Positions 35,349 through 44,536 of a stretch of DNA of 64,000 nucleotides are shown piece after piece (the stretch's first letter is position 1; each line of letters begins with the position of its first letter). This DNA is from JACCZH01 sp963729445 (lineage in GTDB: Bacteria; Chloroflexota; Chloroflexia; Thermomicrobiales; CFX8), in assembly GCA_963729445.1 (NCBI GenBank), contig CAVSNU010000003.1, positions 992,001 through 1,056,000 on the forward strand, in the 5' to 3' direction. The notes beneath the pieces are model-generated. The model was not told where the DNA came from. It ran no database searches and worked only from the letters and a program-made list of their open reading frames with translations. The position numbers were made by a program, and so were the translations under genes.

Positions 35349-35831
35349 CTACCAGCCAGTATCGTCAACATCCTGAATTTTGCGCGAAAGATAACCACCG
35401 CTACGGCCGGCGCCGAGCCCGATCGCGGCCCCCAGCCAACTGATGACCGCCAGGGTCAACAGCGCGTACAGCGCCCCGGAGAGCAGCACCTGCTCGCTCT
35501 CAGCGCCCGACACGGCCGCAAGCGCTACACAGCTCACGAGCGCAACCAGGGTTGAGAGCAGCAGTGTTAGCGTCACTCGCCGCTGGCCGATGCCGTGGCG
35601 CAGGAAGAACGCGTCGCCGATCCCGATGCCCGCAGCGACGACAGGCACCAGCAACCAGACGAACACCATGAGGAGCCCGGCAAACGGCTCGACCGCCGCC
35701 CAGCTGCTCCCGGCGAGGCCACCGCCCAGGCTCACGACCAGGGCAGCCAGCCAGGAACGTCGCCGCAAGCGCACGGGGTCACGGAGCACGCGCGACATCA
35801 ACGACGGCGGCTCGAAATCAGGTTCCTTCAT
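35349..35831 (-). CDS. Small integral membrane protein, unknown
   Basis: 160 residues with four predicted helices (WLAALVVSLGGGLAG, LLMVFVWLLVPVVAAGIGIG, LTLLLSTLVALVSCVALAAV, ALYALLTLAVISWLGAAIGLGAG). The N-terminus is polar and basic. It follows hisF by eight bases on the same strand and may be the last gene of the his unit. No family recognised. Confidence 0.7.
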   Translation of the reverse strand: MKEPDFEPPSLMSRVLRDPVRLRRRSWLAALVVSLGGGLAGSSWAAVEPFAGLLMVFVWLLVPVVAAGIGIGDAFFLRHGIGQRRVTLTLLLSTLVALVSCVALAAVSGAESEQVLLSGALYALLTLAVISWLGAAIGLGAGRSGGYLSRKIQDVDDTGW

Positions 35832-35839
35832 TAGAAGGC

Positions 35840-36625
35840 TTACGACGTGTCACGAAGACACGGGGTTGGACGAACCGGCACACCAGCCTGGCGCAAGTAC
35901 TCCTTCGCCTCAGCGATGCTATGCGTGCCGAAGTGGAAGATCGACGCTGCCAGGACTGCGTGTGCGCCGCCATCCGTCAGTCCCTGCAACAGGTGCTCTA
36001 GCCGGCCCACGCCCCCCGACGCGATTACCGGCACGCCCACCGTGTTAGCGACGGTCCGTGTTAGCTCTAACTCATACCCCTCCAGCGTGCCGTCAGCGTC
36101 GATGCTGTTGAGCAGAATCTCGCCTGCTCCGAGAGCAACGCCACGCCGCGCCCACTCAACTGCGTCGATCCCGGTCGGCTTGCGGCCGCCGTGGGTATAC
36201 ACCTCCCACGAACCCGGGCCCGAGCTACGTGCATCTATTGAAAGAACAATGCATTGACTCCCGAAACGGTTAGCGCCTTCTGCGATCAGCTCCGGACGAG
36301 CGACAGCTGCCGAATTGACCGCCACCTTGTCGGCGCCGGCCCGCAAGAGCGTGTACATGTCGTCGGTCGTGCGGATGCCGCCACCGACCGTTAGCGGGAT
36401 AAATACCTGCCTGGCGGTGGCGCGCACGACGTCAACCATGGTCGCTCGCCCGTCGCTCGTTGCGGTGATATCAAGGAACGTGATCTCGTCCGCGCCGGCC
36501 CGATCGTAGGCTGCCGCCAGCTCCACCGGGTCGCCGGCGTCGCGCAGCCCGACGAACTGCACCCCCTTCACCACCCGGCCATTGTCCACGTCCAGGCACG
36601 GAATGATTCTCCGGCACAGTGTCAA
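35840..36625 (-). CDS. hisF: Imidazole glycerol phosphate synthase, cyclase subunit
   Basis: 261 residues, (beta/alpha)8 barrel. RIIPCLDVDNGRVVKGVQF gives the first catalytic Asp (near residue 12), LSIDARSS the second; GGGIRT and SGGVG are the phosphate-binding loops. Forms IGP and AICAR with HisH. Start is TTG 36625, overlapping the stop of the coiled-coil gene (TTGA). Separated from hisA by that unrelated gene. Confidence 0.97.
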   Translation of the reverse strand: MTLCRRIIPCLDVDNGRVVKGVQFVGLRDAGDPVELAAAYDRAGADEITFLDITATSDGRATMVDVVRATARQVFIPLTVGGGIRTTDDMYTLLRAGADKVAVNSAAVARPELIAEGANRFGSQCIVLSIDARSSGPGSWEVYTHGGRKPTGIDAVEWARRGVALGAGEILLNSIDADGTLEGYELELTRTVANTVGVPVIASGGVGRLEHLLQGLTDGGAHAVLAASIFHFGTHSIAEAKEYLRQAGVPVRPTPCLRDTS

Positions 36626-37770
36626 CTCATACCCTCCGTGCGTTCACGCTGGTTGGGGCGAGCCGGCTGCTCGCGTGTCATATCAGCTTCGGCGGCGCGC
36701 CGGCCCTCGACGGCGGTCTCCAGCTCTGCCTGAATCTGGTCGAATCGCTGGCGAACTCTCAGCTCGTGCAGATGCCAGAGCTCGCGTCGCAGACGCGTAT
36801 CAGCGTCCAGAAGCTCGTCCAGCCGCATGTCAACCATGTTGATCCGGTAGGCCAGCTCGCGGTCCACATCGATCAGGCCATCGATTCGCTCGGTGACGCG
36901 CTCGTAGCGCTGCTCGCCATTCTGGCGCAGGTCACGAACGCTGATGTCCAGTTGTACCCGCACCTCGTCAATTCGCTCGCCCAGAATTTCGTCGCGCTCA
37001 CTCGACTGGCCATAATAGCGGGTGATTTCACCCTGAAGACGCTCATCAACGCGGCCCAGCTCCTCCAGAGCAGGGTCGATGTGGCGGATAGAGTCGCGCA
37101 ACTCGCTGATCTGGGCATCCAGCTGACCGAAGATCGGGCGCACCTCGTCATAGCGCACAACGATGTTCTCGATCTCCTGGTTGGTTTCGGCAATCCTCCG
37201 CCTGACTTCCTGTTCGACGATGCGAACACTATCCTCCGATTTGAGGATGTCGCGCTGATTCTGCTCGATGTCGGTCCGCAGCGAGGCAAGCGAGTCGCGA
37301 ATGAGCTGGACGACATCGTTGTTGCGTTCGGCGATCGCCGACACGTGCTCAATCTGGGTCCGCAGCTCTTCATAGCGGCGGATCTCATCCTGGTTGTCGT
37401 CGCGGCCCCGGCGAATGACCTCGAGCACTTCGGAGACATGCGCCTGGAGCCCCCGTACCGGCTTGATACTCTCGTCGATTCTGGCATCAATGTCCGCGAC
37501 CTGCTGCCGCATCCGCGCATCGTCCAGTTGCCGTGCCTGAGCTGCCTGCGCCACCTCGTGCCGGTGCTGCTCAACCGAGCCGCGCAGCTGAGCCAGTCCT
37601 ACTTCATAATTCTTGAACTGTTCATCAACACGGGCCTGGCGGCTGACCAGCTCACGGACCAGCGAACGCAGCTCGTCGAACTGCGTCTGGAGCGCGGCCG
37701 CCCGGATTTCATCGCGTTTGCGACGGTCTTCGTCTCGTGAGACATCGCGCAGGTCGTTCCGCGAGCTCAT
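36622..37770 (-). CDS. Long coiled-coil protein inside the his operon, unknown
   Basis: 382 residues from ATG 37770 (MSSRNDLRDVSRDED). Nearly the whole chain is heptad-rich coiled coil dominated by E, R, D, Q, L and I (ELRSLVRELVSRQARVDEQF, LRTDIEQNQRDILKSED, IAETNQEIENIVVRYDEV). No signal peptide or membrane helix. Its ATG overlaps the hisA stop (ATGA) and its stop overlaps the hisF start, so it is translated with the his genes. No link to histidine synthesis is known to me; a structural or scaffold role is possible. Confidence 0.85.
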   Translation of the reverse strand: MSSRNDLRDVSRDEDRRKRDEIRAAALQTQFDELRSLVRELVSRQARVDEQFKNYEVGLAQLRGSVEQHRHEVAQAAQARQLDDARMRQQVADIDARIDESIKPVRGLQAHVSEVLEVIRRGRDDNQDEIRRYEELRTQIEHVSAIAERNNDVVQLIRDSLASLRTDIEQNQRDILKSEDSVRIVEQEVRRRIAETNQEIENIVVRYDEVRPIFGQLDAQISELRDSIRHIDPALEELGRVDERLQGEITRYYGQSSERDEILGERIDEVRVQLDISVRDLRQNGEQRYERVTERIDGLIDVDRELAYRINMVDMRLDELLDADTRLRRELWHLHELRVRQRFDQIQAELETAVEGRRAAEADMTREQPARPNQRERTEGMS

Positions 37771-38516
37771 GGCGCTCCTATCTCGTTCGCTGCCGGTGAC
37801 TCCGTCATCGTCCACTCACCGTGCGCAAGCACAACATCCCCGGTATACAATGCCCGGCCCACAATCGTGCCCTCAACGCCGGGAATCGTTGCCAGGCGCT
37901 CCAGGTCCGCACGACGGCTGACGCCGCCAGACGCGATAATGCCAATTCCAAGGGCCGCAGCCTCAGCCACCGCCGTAAAATTGGGAGACGTGAGCATGCC
38001 GTCCCGCTCGATGTCGGTGTACACCACATGTTGCACGCCTCGGTCACGCATTGTACCGATCAAGTCGAGCGCGCTCACCGAGCTCGTCTCGAGCCAACCC
38101 TGCGTCGCGACCTGACCATCCCTGGCGTCAACGCCAACGATCACGCGCTCCGGCCCGTACGCGTCGATGAGCTCCACAACGAGCCGTGGATCTGTCACGG
38201 CAGCCGTGCCCAGGATTACCCGTTCAACACCGGCCGCAAACAGCTCCTCAGCGTGACGCCGGCTCCGGATGCCACCACCGACCTGCACCGGTATATCGAG
38301 CGCCGCAACAATCTCCCCGATCGTGTCGCGCTGCTGGGGAACGCCGTCGCGCGCGCCGTCGAGGTCAACCACGTGCAGGAGTGGTGCGCCAGCGGCCTGC
38401 CACCCCCGGGCAACCGCAACCGGGTCTTCATTGAAGATGGTCTCGCGGCTGTAGTCACCCTGCACGAGCCGCACGCAGCGTCCAGCGCGCAGGTCAATGG
38501 CCGGGATCACAATCAT
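37767..38516 (-). CDS. hisA: Phosphoribosylformimino-5-aminoimidazole carboxamide ribotide isomerase
   Basis: 249 residues, (beta/alpha)8 barrel. VIPAIDLRAGRCVRLVQGDY carries catalytic Asp8, VYTDIERDGM the second Asp; VGGGIRS and IASGGVS bind phosphate. Performs the Amadori rearrangement of ProFAR. Overlaps hisH (ATGA) and the coiled-coil gene. Confidence 0.97.
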   Translation of the reverse strand: MIVIPAIDLRAGRCVRLVQGDYSRETIFNEDPVAVARGWQAAGAPLLHVVDLDGARDGVPQQRDTIGEIVAALDIPVQVGGGIRSRRHAEELFAAGVERVILGTAAVTDPRLVVELIDAYGPERVIVGVDARDGQVATQGWLETSSVSALDLIGTMRDRGVQHVVYTDIERDGMLTSPNFTAVAEAAALGIGIIASGGVSRRADLERLATIPGVEGTIVGRALYTGDVVLAHGEWTMTESPAANEIGAP

Positions 38517-39181
38517 TCGGCAGCTCCGGCCCGTACACCAACCAGTCTATCGACCCCGCCGGCCTCGACAATACGGATAAAGTTTCGCAGGAGACGCATG
38601 CCGTAGGTGCCGCTCTTCTCAGGGTGAAACTGCGTGCTCATGATGTTGCCGCGACCGATCATGCTGGGGAACGTCGCGCCGTACTCGGTCTCAGTCAGGA
38701 CCCATTCCGGATCGTGCGGGAAGCAGGCAAAGGAGTGCACGAAATAGAACTCCGCGCCGACCGGGATTCCATCAAGCAGCGGGTGCCCATTACCATGTTC
38801 CGTCGGATTCACGGCATTCCAACCCATGTGTGGCACGGCCAGATCGGTCTCAAGCCGGCGCACCACGCCGGGCACGACATCCAGGCAGGTCTGACCGCCA
38901 TGCTCCTCGCTGAAGGTCATGAGAGCCTGCATGCCCATGCACACGCCAAGATAGGGCGTGTCAGCGGCCATGACGTCCAGCACGGGCGCGATAAGCCCCC
39001 CGCGCTCCAGATTCTGCATGGTGTCTCGCGCCGCGCCAACTCCCGGCACGATAACGCCCGCCGCAGACCGGATAACCTCCGGGTCTGCGGTCAGCACGGC
39101 GTCCGCGCCAACAGCTTCGAGCGCATTTACCACGCTCTGCACGTTGCCAGCTCCATAGTCCACGACAGCTATCACAGTCAC
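38513..39181 (-). CDS. hisH: Imidazole glycerol phosphate synthase, glutaminase subunit
   Basis: 222 residues. Class I glutamine amidotransferase triad visible: Cys81 in YLGVCMGMQ, His and Glu in QFHPEKSG. It supplies ammonia to HisF. GTG start at 39181 with AGGAGA four bases upstream. First gene of the hisH-hisA-coiled-coil-hisF unit. Confidence 0.97.
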   Translation of the reverse strand: MTVIAVVDYGAGNVQSVVNALEAVGADAVLTADPEVIRSAAGVIVPGVGAARDTMQNLERGGLIAPVLDVMAADTPYLGVCMGMQALMTFSEEHGGQTCLDVVPGVVRRLETDLAVPHMGWNAVNPTEHGNGHPLLDGIPVGAEFYFVHSFACFPHDPEWVLTETEYGATFPSMIGRGNIMSTQFHPEKSGTYGMRLLRNFIRIVEAGGVDRLVGVRAGAAE

Positions 39182-39242
39182 ATCTCCTATGTGTCCCTAT
39201 GAAGGAAGATACATGGTCACGACACGAGACGGCTAGACGTCC

Positions 39243-40205
39243 CTAGCTGTCAACGCTGTTGGACCCGTTGTCACGGTCCAGGGCATCAAGGACAGTTACA
39301 ACCCCCGCGCCAAGCGCAGTGAGATTGTATCCACCTTCCAGCACAAGGACTAACCTGCCCTCACCCGACTGTTTCGCAAGGTTGTGAACCGAGCGCGCCA
39401 TCTCCCCGAATGCCTCTGTCGAGAGCCGCATCTGAGCCAGAGGGTCATCCCGATGCGCGTCGAACCCCGCCGAGACCATCACCAACTGGGGCTGGAATGT
39501 CGCCACCGCTGGTTCTACCTCGTCACGAAATGCGGCCAGATAGGTGGCGTCCCCGCTCCCCGCCGGCAAAGGCACATTAATGGTGAAACCCTCTCCCGCC
39601 CCACCGCCGCGTTCATCGCGAGCACCAGTGCCCGGGTAAAACGGATACTGGTGCAGCGAGACAACCAGGACCGTGGGATCTTCCCAGAAGATGGCCTGGG
39701 TGCCATTGCCATGGTGGACATCCCAGTCAATAATCGCCACCCGCTCGAGGCCGTACTGTTGCATCGCGTGCCGGGTTGCGATCGCCACATTGTTGAAGAG
39801 GCAGAATCCCATCGCTCGGGCCGGTTCAGCGTGATGCCCGGGTGGACGCGACAGCGAGAAGACGCGCCGTTCATTCCCCGCCAGCACCAGATCAACCGCC
39901 TCCATCGCTCCACCCGCCGCCAACAGCGCTACCTCGTATGAGTCCGGCGAGACATAGGTGTCAGGGTCCAGCCAGCCCCCGCCCCGCTCGGCAGTGCCCT
40001 GCACCAGCTCCACCAGTGCCGGCAGGTGAACCGCAGTTACCGCATCAACCGGCGCAAGCCGTGGCGCGTAGACGCCGCGATCGTCGAACTTTCCGGCCTG
40101 GGACAATGCGCGCTCCAGCGCCGTGATCCGCTCAGGGCATTCCGGATGCGATCCAGTATCGTGGCGCCGGTATTCTGTCGACCAGATCAGAGAGGTAGCT
40201 TTCAT
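39243..40205 (-). CDS. Histone deacetylase-family protein (class II HDAC/acetylpolyamine amidohydrolase-like)
   Basis: 320 residues. Zn-site motifs: SRPPGHHAEPARAMGFCLFNN, IIDWDVHHGNGTQ and SAGFDAHRDDPLA, ending LEGGYNL. N-terminal HPECPERITALERAL is typical of bacterial HDAC-like amidohydrolases. Likely deacetylates acetyl-lysine, polyamines or small molecules such as acetoin-linked metabolites; which is unknown. ATG 40205 has no RBS, and a -10-like box lies exactly seven bases upstream, suggesting leaderless mRNA. Confidence 0.92.
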   Translation of the reverse strand: MKATSLIWSTEYRRHDTGSHPECPERITALERALSQAGKFDDRGVYAPRLAPVDAVTAVHLPALVELVQGTAERGGGWLDPDTYVSPDSYEVALLAAGGAMEAVDLVLAGNERRVFSLSRPPGHHAEPARAMGFCLFNNVAIATRHAMQQYGLERVAIIDWDVHHGNGTQAIFWEDPTVLVVSLHQYPFYPGTGARDERGGGAGEGFTINVPLPAGSGDATYLAAFRDEVEPAVATFQPQLVMVSAGFDAHRDDPLAQMRLSTEAFGEMARSVHNLAKQSGEGRLVLVLEGGYNLTALGAGVVTVLDALDRDNGSNSVDS

Positions 40206-40212
40206 GGAACCA

Positions 40213-40218
40213 AGTATA
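40213..40218 (-). promoter_or_regulatory. -10 box giving a probable leaderless HDAC transcript
   Basis: TATACT on the minus strand ends seven bases before the HDAC ATG, so transcription would start at or next to the A of ATG. There is no Shine-Dalgarno sequence. No strong -35. Confidence 0.4.
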
Positions 40219-40253
40219 CGAAGTATGTCTAAACGTAATACTGCAGCTGCCGA

Positions 40254-42032
40254 TCACCCCGCGCAGAGCACTTCCCGGGCGACGACAGGATTGGAGTCGA
40301 TGCGCAGCTGGGTCAACCGCCAGCTGTTCCGGACATTACTGGAGAACTGGTGGATTGTCAGGGGAGCCTCAACCGCATCAATCAGCCTTGCCACATCTCC
40401 GCACTGCAACACGTCGACCGCGGCGCGCAGCTCTTCCGTTGGCGCCATCACGCTCACGAGGCCATACCGCGCCTGCGTCCACTCGGCCGGCATCAATTTT
40501 TCATGTCCTGGACGTCCGCGTTCTTCAACGCGCATGCGGCTTGCAAGCGCGTCCCCCAGCCCCTGAATGTCGACCATGAGCACATCTCCGCCTGCGGCAT
40601 ACCCCCGCACGCCGATGTTGCCGACGGCGACGACCAGCCCGGCACGCTCATCAACGCCCGGGTCTAACGGACTCGTCCCCACCTGGGTAATCAGGACACG
40701 GGGGTATCCATCCGCCCACGCTCGCAGCTCGAAGCCGTGTTGCGCCCAACCCGCCTCCAAGTCGCGATAGTCCTCGATCGTCACCGGGTGCGCTCGCCCG
40801 GACCGCTCGACGTAGAACACGCGCTCGTCATAGATCGTGGGCTCAGCTACGAGCGTGTCGGACGACCACCGGAGCGACGCAGCGCACACGAGTGCCCATG
40901 TCATCACCGGCAGAATGACCGCCGCGACGGCGATTGGGCGCCAGCGCTGGACATCAGGAACCCGGAGGGGGACGGCAGCCAGAGGAAGCAGCATCGCAAA
41001 CAGTGTCGGCAGCAAGAACCGGCCGTGCATGAAGTCGCCACCCAGCCGGATGACGTAGAGCGCGTGCAACAGCGCAGCAACTACCGGCGCAGCCAGCACG
41101 AACGCCGCGCGGCAGCGCCCACGGACCAAACGTCCAAGCAGCACGAGCCACGGTACCGCGAGCAGTACCAACGGTATCCACAAGGCATACGTACCAACGA
41201 AGTCACTGAGGTAGAGCCATCCCTGGTACCAGTTGGACATGCCGGCCTCTTTTGCGAGCGCCGTGTTCGGGACGATCGCGCCGAAATAACCCATCCGGAA
41301 TACCTGATACAGCCCCGGCACGAGCCCGAACCCCAGGATCAACCAGAGACCGTGGGACACGCTCCCCCTTCGTGGCTGCCCGATGAGCTCACACACCAGG
41401 AGCGCGGCCAGGAACACGACCGCGAAAATGCCCAGGTCAGGCCGGACGAGCGGACCCGTCCCGAAGACAAGCGCTGCAAGGAAAGCGTGGCGTCTGGACG
41501 GCTGGACAGCGACGGCGCGGCGCACCAGCAGCCAGAATGAGACCCCGAGCCACGCGAAACTCAGGCTGGTCTCCAGTCCGGAGGTGACGAAATCCCAGAC
41601 AACCGGTATCGCAACGAAGACGATTGCTCCAAGCGGGACGACGATCTCCCGGCCATCATCGGGGGTACCCCCCTGGACGTACCTCAACAGACGCAGCGCA
41701 CCCAGTTGAGCGGTGATCAGCCCAATCGCCGACAGGAGCAGTCCCAGATACACCGCCCCGTGTTCCAGGCGCAGCCCTGCGGCCCCCCAGGCTGCCAGAA
41801 TGGCCACCCACAGGGGATGGGTATACACTTCGACCCGTTCACCAACGTTGAATACCGGACCGTACCCGGAGAGCAGATTGTCCACCGCCCGCAACGAAAT
41901 GAAAGCGTCTTCAGCAACCCAGCGCCGGCGGTAGCCCATTGTCAACAAGAAGAGCAACGGCAACGTCAGGAGCACAGCGTTCACGACGTTGAAAGTCGAC
42001 ATCTGTCTACGCAGAGTGTGTATCACCTTCAT
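40254..42032 (-). CDS. GT-C type membrane glycosyltransferase-like protein (AftB/ZomB-like)
   Basis: 592 residues. About ten helices in the first 390 residues, then a soluble extracellular domain. The first outer loop carries AEDAFISLRAVDNLLSGYGPVFN and RVEVYTHPLW, the acidic GT-C signature seen in actinobacterial arabinofuranosyltransferase AftB and ZomB proteins (usually DDAFI...NPGERVEGYT). The donor is probably a polyprenyl-phosphate sugar and the reaction extracellular; the sugar is unknown. ATG 42032. Confidence 0.8.
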   Translation of the reverse strand: MKVIHTLRRQMSTFNVVNAVLLTLPLLFLLTMGYRRRWVAEDAFISLRAVDNLLSGYGPVFNVGERVEVYTHPLWVAILAAWGAAGLRLEHGAVYLGLLLSAIGLITAQLGALRLLRYVQGGTPDDGREIVVPLGAIVFVAIPVVWDFVTSGLETSLSFAWLGVSFWLLVRRAVAVQPSRRHAFLAALVFGTGPLVRPDLGIFAVVFLAALLVCELIGQPRRGSVSHGLWLILGFGLVPGLYQVFRMGYFGAIVPNTALAKEAGMSNWYQGWLYLSDFVGTYALWIPLVLLAVPWLVLLGRLVRGRCRAAFVLAAPVVAALLHALYVIRLGGDFMHGRFLLPTLFAMLLPLAAVPLRVPDVQRWRPIAVAAVILPVMTWALVCAASLRWSSDTLVAEPTIYDERVFYVERSGRAHPVTIEDYRDLEAGWAQHGFELRAWADGYPRVLITQVGTSPLDPGVDERAGLVVAVGNIGVRGYAAGGDVLMVDIQGLGDALASRMRVEERGRPGHEKLMPAEWTQARYGLVSVMAPTEELRAAVDVLQCGDVARLIDAVEAPLTIHQFSSNVRNSWRLTQLRIDSNPVVAREVLCAG

Positions 42033-42317
42033 GCTGCCCGTGTGGCCAAGTCATCTCTCGTAGGGGAGGATCTCGTGTCCTCCCGGTTTACCATACGGGG
42101 ACACGTCCCCAGCCTGGGTCCCATAATCGATTCTATCGCCATCGCTCACCCCAGCCGTCGTCTCCAGTCCGCACGACGTGGGGTATCGGGCCGACCCGGG
42201 CAAAGTCGTGTGTCATCGTGAGCGCGGCCCTAAAGATCTCAAGGCAGCGGACCTGGGCGGACACATCGGGTGACTGGCAAGAGATGGAGGGAACCATTGT
42301 TGGAGCGCGGGCTCGGA

Positions 42318-43133
42318 CTACGCCCCGCCATCATCCAGGGCATCCCCGGCAAGGAGCGGGGTGGAATCACTCGATGCGGAAGCGAGGGGGCGGGTGGAAG
42401 CACGGGTCGTGATCAGGCCACGGGCAACCAGCGAGCGAGTCACCTCAACAAGTTGCTCGCTTGTCAGTGACAGCTTCCCCGACAGGTCGCGTAACGGCGC
42501 CGGCGCACCCATGACCGCCAGTACGCTCCACTCATCGTCAGTGAGATTGATTCGATTCGGGTTCCAGAAGCCACCGGACAGCCCACATTCGACGTCCATA
42601 TCGATGTGTTGCTGCGCCCGGATCGATGGGTCATAGGTCAGACGATAGCCGAACCGATCCAGCGTCTCGCCCAGACGGTCAAGCGCGCGCTCAAGGTCGC
42701 CCTGGATGCTTCCCGCCAGCTCGATGACGCCGGCGAAATGGTTCTGGCACACGACGGGGATCCCGAGATAATTGGAAATGGCGATTGGCCGGATGCCGCT
42801 GCCGTCTGGTTGGGCGACCCGAGGGCGAGTGACCCGTATCGGGAAGCGGGAGAGTCCAACCATCCAGGCCATGGCGATCTCGGCCTGGTCGGCCGTGTGC
42901 GAGGTGACCATGCCGTGCTGCAGGGTATGCACGGTCCACGCGCCCCCAACCAGCTGGCGAGTGAAGCGCGCCCGTTCAATGCCAAATGCAGTCGCACACT
43001 GGTCAAGGACATCCATAATGATTGACGTCTCGGAGGTAGAAGCGCTGCGCTGCGGGGAGCCGGAGACACGGGCAGTGAAGCCGGGATCGGTCAGATTATT
43101 GGCCGGGTCCGCCGGCAGGCCATGTTCGACCAT
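42318..43133 (-). CDS. Hypothetical protein with C-terminal winged-helix-like segment
   Basis: Up to 271 residues; an internal start at ATG 43016 (MDVLDQCATAFGIERARF) would give 232. Neither has a convincing RBS. The C-terminal third (LTDDEWSVLAVMGAPAPLRDLSGKLSLTSEQLVEVTRSLVARGLI) looks like a winged helix of the DUF4388/effector-linked kind. The middle contains SNYLGIPVVCQNHFAGVIELAG. It follows a second unknown gene by 35 bases on the same strand; the two may act together, perhaps in signalling. Confidence 0.65.
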   Translation of the reverse strand: MVEHGLPADPANNLTDPGFTARVSGSPQRSASTSETSIIMDVLDQCATAFGIERARFTRQLVGGAWTVHTLQHGMVTSHTADQAEIAMAWMVGLSRFPIRVTRPRVAQPDGSGIRPIAISNYLGIPVVCQNHFAGVIELAGSIQGDLERALDRLGETLDRFGYRLTYDPSIRAQQHIDMDVECGLSGGFWNPNRINLTDDEWSVLAVMGAPAPLRDLSGKLSLTSEQLVEVTRSLVARGLITTRASTRPLASASSDSTPLLAGDALDDGGA

Positions 43134-43168
43134 CGATATCGTCGCCCGATCCCCGCGGTGTTATACCG

Positions 43169-43606
43169 TTACTCTTCCCGCTGCCAGATTGTGCGGGACA
43201 ATTCACCGCGCACCATCGCCCGCAGGTGCTCTTGCTCGTGCGTATCGAGGACCTGGATCGCCGCCCGGCACTGCTCGACGATCGCCACCTCGCCAGTTTC
43301 AGAGCAACGTTCCAGCATCGCGTCGACGATCCCAGATTCGCCCAGCGACGCCATGGATCCGAACCATGCGGCGATCCGCAGCTCGTCCGGCAACGGCAGC
43401 AGCGGTCGCAGCTGCTCGAACCGGCCCAGGCGTTCCTGTGGGCTGGATACCATGTCGTCGACCGTCACCCACGGCGGAATCTCGATGGTATGCCGAAAGT
43501 CCAGCATCAGGGTCTTCCCAAAACGCGGAAAAAAGAGGCTCAGCACCTCAGCGGAACGAATCGCCTCAATGATCCTAGTATGAAAGAGTTGGAATGGGTT
43601 GTCCAT
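43169..43606 (-). CDS. Hypothetical protein
   Basis: 145 residues from ATG 43606 (MDNPFQLFHTRIIEAIRSAEV), chosen for GGGAG upstream. Soluble, mixed charge, helical in appearance, ending in EQEHLRAMVRGELSRTIWQREE. No family recognised. Upstream partner of the winged-helix-like gene. Confidence 0.65.
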   Translation of the reverse strand: MDNPFQLFHTRIIEAIRSAEVLSLFFPRFGKTLMLDFRHTIEIPPWVTVDDMVSSPQERLGRFEQLRPLLPLPDELRIAAWFGSMASLGESGIVDAMLERCSETGEVAIVEQCRAAIQVLDTHEQEHLRAMVRGELSRTIWQREE

Positions 43607-43717
43607 GGCGATTACTCCCAATTTCCGACGGGACGGTACTCCCAAAAACCGGCACACACGCGAGCGGAAACGGGTCCGCAGAGAAGTCTACATTCCGACG
43701 GGTATTTCTGAGAATCG

Positions 43718-44536
43718 TCAGGTCGCCGTTTCGGCCAGGTTCACGAGCATCGCTGCATGGATCTTACCGTTACTCGCGACAACCTCTCGGGCGTAGATGT
43801 CGAGGGGACCGCCCTTATAGTTAGTCACCGTGCCGCCGGCCTCGGTGACAATCAGCGAGCCCGCCGCAACGTCCCACGGATAGAGCTCCCGCTCCCAGTA
43901 GCCATCGTACCGGCCACACGCCACGTAGGCCAAGTCTAATGCAGCCGCACCATCCCTGCGAACCGCCTGGGCCTCAGCCAGGAACCGCGCCCATGCGGCC
44001 AGGTTGTCGGACCGGCTCAGCGGGTCGTAGGCGAAGCCGGTCGCGACCATTGAGTCGATCAGCTCGTCATTCTTCGAAACCCGCGCGGGCACGCCGTTCA
44101 ATGTCGCCCCGCCTCCGCGCTGGGCCGCGAACATCTCGTCAAGCACCGGCACGTAGACGACGCCTACCTGAACCGCGCCGGCCACCTCTAATGCGATTGA
44201 CACCGCATAGAGCGGGTAGCCATGCGCATAGTTGGTCGTGCCGTCCAAGGGATCGACGACCCACCGGCGTTGGCCAGTCGCAGCCCTGCCGGCAACCGTG
44301 CCTTCTTCGGCAAGGAGCTGATCGTCTGGAAACGCCTCGGCTAGCCGGCCCGCAATCAAGCGCTCGCTGGCGAGGTCGGCGTCTGTGACCAGATCGACGA
44401 TCCCCTTATGACGCACGCCGCTGACCTTACCTTGTTGTTCGCGGAGCAGCGCGCCCGCCTCGCGGGCAGCCCGCACCGCGACATCGAGCTCGGCGGCATA
44501 CGCGCCGCCGTTATCGAGTGGCACGAGTTCGATCAA
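43718..44536 (-). CDS. Inositol monophosphatase family protein
   Basis: 272 residues. Metal site motifs LLAEEGT, WVVDPLDGTTNYAHGYP and the C-terminal WDVAAGSLIVTEAGG are complete. TTG start at 44536 with AGGAG nine bases upstream; it overlaps the end of tsaD by 26 bases, so it is the last gene of the t6A operon. May hydrolyse inositol phosphate, histidinol phosphate or related substrates; not resolved. Confidence 0.92.
   Translation of the reverse strand: MIELVPLDNGGAYAAELDVAVRAAREAGALLREQQGKVSGVRHKGIVDLVTDADLASERLIAGRLAEAFPDDQLLAEEGTVAGRAATGQRRWVVDPLDGTTNYAHGYPLYAVSIALEVAGAVQVGVVYVPVLDEMFAAQRGGGATLNGVPARVSKNDELIDSMVATGFAYDPLSRSDNLAAWARFLAEAQAVRRDGAAALDLAYVACGRYDGYWERELYPWDVAAGSLIVTEAGGTVTNYKGGPLDIYAREVVASNGKIHAAMLVNLAETAT

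Noticed and set aside
36619..37740. 373-codon plus-strand open frame through the his-operon coiled-coil gene
   Set aside because: The minus-strand gene has overlapping starts and stops with hisA and hisF; the plus-strand frame is a codon-bias shadow.
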